Positions 60,950-64,000 of a stretch of 64,000 nucleotides of DNA are shown piece after piece. Position numbers and translations under genes: made by a program. The notes beneath the pieces were generated by a model. The model had not been told where the DNA came from and did no database searches. It was given only the letters and a program-made list of their open reading frames with translations. The stretch lies in assembly GCA_017304845.1 (NCBI GenBank), contig JAFKLL010000011.1, positions 1-64,000 of the forward strand, in the 5' to 3' direction. The DNA is from Solirubrobacterales bacterium. GTDB lineage: Bacteria; Actinomycetota; Thermoleophilia; Solirubrobacterales; 70-9. Every line of letters begins with the position of its first letter. Within the stretch, counting starts at the first letter, position 1.

Positions 60950-62278
60950 CTACCGCCGGAAGCGCCTCAGCGTCACCAGGTCGGGCCCGGTCTCCGGGTC
61001 GACCTTGTGAATCGCGCCTCCGACCAGGACTCCGCGCTCACCCTGGGCCAGGATGGACGTGGCGGCGGTGGAGAGGTGCTTCGTGTCGATCAATGCCCCC
61101 CTCTTGCCGAAGGAGCGGGCGAGGTCGCCGCGACGATTCAGGGCGATCAGGACCGAGGAGCGCCTGTCGTCCGATCCCTTGGCCTCGATGGCCACCGTGC
61201 CGGCGATGGTGATCGCGCCGCTCTTGGTGACGGCGGCGCCGCCCAGCGCGACCGACGCGATCCGGCGATAGCCGGGCACCGATCTCGCGGCGGGAACCAG
61301 GCGGGCCGGTGAGACCGTAGCCACGCCACGACGCCCGAACGACTTGATCCGGGCCCCGGAAGGAGCGAAGCGCTCGATCACCAGGTTCCGGTTCCACGGA
61401 GCCGAAACCAGGGTGATCCGCCCATTCGCGTTCACGTCCAGCGCGGTCCGAGAGCGACAGGTGAGATTGCAGGGCAGGTCGGGATTCGCTTTCGAAGCGA
61501 CGATCCCACGCCTGCCGAAGCCGTGATCGAGCTTGCCCGCGGCGGTCAGGCGAACCACCACCGGACGACCCGAGAGGAAGCCGGAAACCAGGATCTTGCC
61601 GCTCGGCAGGACCTCGACCTCGTCGAAGTCCGATCTGCCCGAGTGACCGTCCCGGGCGACGCGGACGGTCCCTCCCTTGCCGAAGCCGCGAACCAGCTCG
61701 CCACGGCTGGAGTACATCCGGACGAGGGCGGCACGGTCGTGCCACAGCGCCTCGTTGACGGAGCCGACCACGACGATCCTTCCCTTCCCGTCGATGTCGA
61801 CATCGCGGTAGATCTCGCCGCCGCGGGACCGCAGCTTCGTCTTCACGACCCCGCCGTGACCGAAGCGGCGCTGAAGCGAGCCGCTCGGACGCAGCTTGGC
61901 GATCAGCGCCGCCCGGTAGTTCGCGAGCGCCTGGTCCTGCTCCGGCAGGCGATAGCCGACCGCGACTATCGAACCGTCGCGGCCGATCGCGACACCTTCG
62001 CCCTGGGCGGGGTTCATGCCCTTCTCGAATGGCGCGGCGAAGCCACGGCCGCCGAACGCCTTGTACCGGCTGCCGTCGGGCCGGAACTTGAAGACCCGGA
62101 AGGCCGCGGACTCCTCGCCCACCGCTCCCACCATTCCCACGTGGGATCCGGCCGGCTTCGCCTTGGCCAGATCCCAGATGGTCGAGTCGTACGGGCCGGG
62201 AAACTGCGCGGCGCCCGCGGCGCCCGCCCAGACCGATGCCGCGATCAACCCCGCGCCCAACAAAGAAACGAACTTCAT
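60950..62278 (-). CDS. Secreted delta-60-repeat protein
   Basis: 442 residues from the ATG at 62278, with AGGAGG six bases before. Signal peptide about 1-23. At least six delta-60 repeats, each with a phrase like LQRRFGHGGVVKTKL, LDHGFGRRGIVASK, IKSFGRRGVATVSP or ARSFGKRGALIDTK followed by a strand and GRIVVVGS-type turn. Such repeats form beta-propellers on cell-surface proteins. No catalytic residues seen. Its stop is 30 bp before the sulfatase-fold gene on the same strand. Confidence 0.85.
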   Translation of the reverse strand: MKFVSLLGAGLIAASVWAGAAGAAQFPGPYDSTIWDLAKAKPAGSHVGMVGAVGEESAAFRVFKFRPDGSRYKAFGGRGFAAPFEKGMNPAQGEGVAIGRDGSIVAVGYRLPEQDQALANYRAALIAKLRPSGSLQRRFGHGGVVKTKLRSRGGEIYRDVDIDGKGRIVVVGSVNEALWHDRAALVRMYSSRGELVRGFGKGGTVRVARDGHSGRSDFDEVEVLPSGKILVSGFLSGRPVVVRLTAAGKLDHGFGRRGIVASKANPDLPCNLTCRSRTALDVNANGRITLVSAPWNRNLVIERFAPSGARIKSFGRRGVATVSPARLVPAARSVPGYRRIASVALGGAAVTKSGAITIAGTVAIEAKGSDDRRSSVLIALNRRGDLARSFGKRGALIDTKHLSTAATSILAQGERGVLVGGAIHKVDPETGPDLVTLRRFRR

Positions 62279-62367
62279 CACGACCCTCCTAGCCAGAACG
62301 AACCATCGTGGTCAAAACACCACCCGCGATGGATATCAACCAGCAGCCGACGCCGAAGTTGCGCCGG

Positions 62368-64000
62368 CTACTCGTCTTCCCACTCGTCGACCGACTCGAG
62401 CTCGTCGCAGACGTCCCCGACCCCGTTGTCATCGAGATCGGCCTGGTCCTCGTTGTAGATCTCGACGCAGTTGTCGACGTCATCGGCGAACCCGTCGCCG
62501 TCGCCATCCGGGACCACACAGGCGTCACCCATCGCGTCGAGGTTCTCGTCTTCCTGGCCCGGGTTCGGGGTGGCCACGCAGTTGTCCGTCTCGTCCGGCA
62601 CACCGTCATCGTCGGTGTCGGTCGAGTCGACCTCCTCGACCAGGCTGTACTCCGGCTCCTCGACCTCGCTGTTGGCGACGTGCTCGGCGATCACCTCGTC
62701 GGGCAAGGCCTCCGGGTAGATCAGCACCTCGTCGATGCCGCCATCGACGAAACCGGACGTCCCGTCATCGGACCCGACGTAGGTGTTGACGTCGTCCTCG
62801 GTCTCGGGGAACACGCTCTCGCCGTAGCCGAGCGAGAACTCGAACCCGTCGACGAACAGGGAGATCTTGTCGCCCTGAAGCGTGCCGACCAGGTGGTGCC
62901 ACTCGCCCACGGAAACCGGGTCGAAGGTCTTCACCGTCGGCTCTCCGGCCTCCAGGACCGAGCGGAAGACGATCTTGCCCTCGACGTTGCGGGTCAACTC
63001 GAGGCGTTCGTCACCCGACTCCTGCGAGTACAGGTACTCGACACTGGACGCGGGGTCGTCGAACTTCGCCCACATCTCGATCGAGAATCCTCCGTCCTCG
63101 TACTGGGTGATGGTCGGAACCTCACCCAGATCGAGGTAGTCGTTCTGGCCATCCAGCTCGATCGACTGGTCGTCGGGAGAGGTCAGGATCGGGCTCTCCT
63201 TGCCGAGCTCGGGACCGTTGCCATCAGCGTTCGCACCGACTTCGTCGCTCGCGTAGGTCGCGTCGGGGGCGGGTACGAGAGCATTCTCGGCAACCACCCC
63301 GTTGTCCTCATCAAGCGGGTAGTCGAGGATGGGCTGGACCGCTTGGACCTCGGCATCGATCTCGTCGACGTCCGCGCTGTCGACCAGCGCCTTGGACTCC
63401 TCCTCGGCGGCGACCAACATGCTCGCCACCCCGGCCCGGTTCTCACCGTAAGTTCTGCCCTTGTACGACACGTTGGGGCAACCGTGAGGGATCTTCTCCT
63501 CACCGACATCGATGTGAACCGTGTCGCCGGAGTTGCCTCCGCACTCGAGCGTCAGGTCATTGCCCTTGTCCTTGGCGCTGAGATTGTCCTTGCCGTTGCG
63601 ACCGAAGAGCCTGTCCTTGCCTCCGCGGCCGAGCAGCATGTTGTTGCCGCTGTCTCCGAGGAAGTAGTCCCCCTGCTCCGACCCCTCGAGGTCGTCGATG
63701 TTCTTCAGCGGTTCGAAGTGGCCGTCGTTGCACCTGTGGTTGGACTGATTCGGGCCGCGCACCAGACCTATCTGGTTGTCGCGGATGTCAGCGAACACCC
63801 CGATCCTGTCCCAGTCATCGGGGTCGTTCCCCCACTTGAACGGGTGGAACTGCGCGTTGTCGGAACCGCCGCTGCCGTCGATCGAGTCGTTCTCACAGAG
63901 CCCGGCCGAGATCAGGAGATCGTCGCCGCCCTGGCCGTTGACGCCATCGCCACCATCACCCTGGATGATCACGTCGTCGCCGCCGGCGCCGTTCAGCGTC
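62368..64000 (-). CDS. Extracellular RTX/LamG/thrombospondin-3 protein (C-terminal part, starts beyond right edge)
   Basis: At least 543 residues are visible, to the C-terminus. The visible N-terminal part has RTX calcium repeats (LNGAGGDDV, GGDGVNGQGGDDLL, GDSGNNMLLGRGGKDRLFGR NGKDNL in pieces). A linker follows, then a LamG/concanavalin-like domain about 270-450 (ELDGQNDYLDLGEVP, WHHLVGTLQGDKISLFVDG) and two thrombospondin type-3 calcium repeats (DTDDDGVPDETDNC, DGDGDGFADDVDNC). It ends in an acidic tail. All of it points to a calcium-dependent secreted adhesin or polymer-binding protein. RTX proteins usually leave by type I or similar secretion; no exporter is in view. Confidence 0.88.
   Translation of the reverse strand, partial: TLNGAGGDDVIIQGDGGDGVNGQGGDDLLISAGLCENDSIDGSGGSDNAQFHPFKWGNDPDDWDRIGVFADIRDNQIGLVRGPNQSNHRCNDGHFEPLKNIDDLEGSEQGDYFLGDSGNNMLLGRGGKDRLFGRNGKDNLSAKDKGNDLTLECGGNSGDTVHIDVGEEKIPHGCPNVSYKGRTYGENRAGVASMLVAAEEESKALVDSADVDEIDAEVQAVQPILDYPLDEDNGVVAENALVPAPDATYASDEVGANADGNGPELGKESPILTSPDDQSIELDGQNDYLDLGEVPTITQYEDGGFSIEMWAKFDDPASSVEYLYSQESGDERLELTRNVEGKIVFRSVLEAGEPTVKTFDPVSVGEWHHLVGTLQGDKISLFVDGFEFSLGYGESVFPETEDDVNTYVGSDDGTSGFVDGGIDEVLIYPEALPDEVIAEHVANSEVEEPEYSLVEEVDSTDTDDDGVPDETDNCVATPNPGQEDENLDAMGDACVVPDGDGDGFADDVDNCVEIYNEDQADLDDNGVGDVCDELESVDEWEDE

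Noticed and set aside
1..64000. CRISPR array
   Set aside because: I saw no regularly spaced short direct repeats with unique spacers anywhere in the window, and no cas-like genes.
1..64000. Avoidance of GAGCTC as evidence for SacI-like specificity
   Set aside because: The site is present in the chromosomal part, for example at 2297-2302, so there is no avoidance to report. The endonuclease site remains unknown.

Overview
The window is high-GC actinobacterial DNA. I infer a member of the Thermoleophilia (Solirubrobacterales type). The grounds are the very strong G/C third-position bias, an F420-type LLM oxidoreductase, HtaA heme-binding domains, a mycolic-acid-free set of secreted hydrolases, a recurrent Arg/Lys-rich beta domain on secreted proteins, and many genes that start 6-7 bases after a TAnnnT box (leaderless transcription). 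The taxonomic call rests on style and family content, not on a marker gene.

Layout. 1-2.8 kb: the start of a DHA2-type drug efflux pump, an HSD17B10-like short-chain dehydrogenase and a divergent acyl-CoA dehydrogenase. 2.9-6.3 kb: succinate dehydrogenase (sdhC-sdhA-sdhB) with an iron-box-like site upstream. 6.4-8.3 kb: a small conserved protein, an SGNH lipoprotein and a carboxylesterase with no normal start codon. 8.3-11.4 kb: metY-metX-metW, the acetylhomoserine/sulfhydrylation route to homocysteine. 13-21.4 kb: a 1416-residue surface protein translationally coupled to an L,D-transpeptidase, then a 1090-residue two-HtaA surface protein with a good DtxR/IdeR-like box. 21.5-25.1 kb: cysJ-cysI sulfite reductase, which feeds sulfide to MetY. 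25.2-36.6 kb: secreted hydrolases (an alpha/beta hydrolase and a PvdQ-like acylase) and a fatty-acid block (enoyl-CoA hydratase, two divergent TetR regulators around one operator, long-chain acyl-CoA synthetase), an LLM oxidoreductase and a beta-propeller protein. 36.6-41.1 kb: a CocE-type hydrolase with a damaged C-terminus, an alpha/beta hydrolase that has lost its nucleophile, and a DHFR/RibD-like protein.

41.3-53.3 kb is an 11.9-kb integrated element in the 3' half of tRNA-Ala(TGC). It is bounded by a 44-bp direct repeat (42 identical) that ends in the anticodon loop. It has lower GC than its surroundings and carries defence-like cargo: a zinc-hook SMC-like ATPase, a PLD nuclease, a three-gene operon ending in a HEPN-like protein, an integrase fused to an Mrr N-terminal-like winged helix, a possible small RNA, a ribbon-helix-helix remnant, and a restriction-modification set (SacI-family endonuclease, C5 methyltransferase, Vsr repair nuclease). 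I consider this the most likely home of something new.

53.3-64 kb is chromosomal again: an ABC ATPase, an acidic conserved protein, tRNA-Ala(CGC), a membrane protein, a trypsin-like protease, and a minus-strand run of exported or membrane proteins (propeller-like, sulfatase/alkaline-phosphatase-fold, delta-60 repeat, RTX/LamG/TSP3) leaving the right edge. Two genome-wide habits show up repeatedly: leaderless starts, and hairpins that straddle the stop codons of converging genes.
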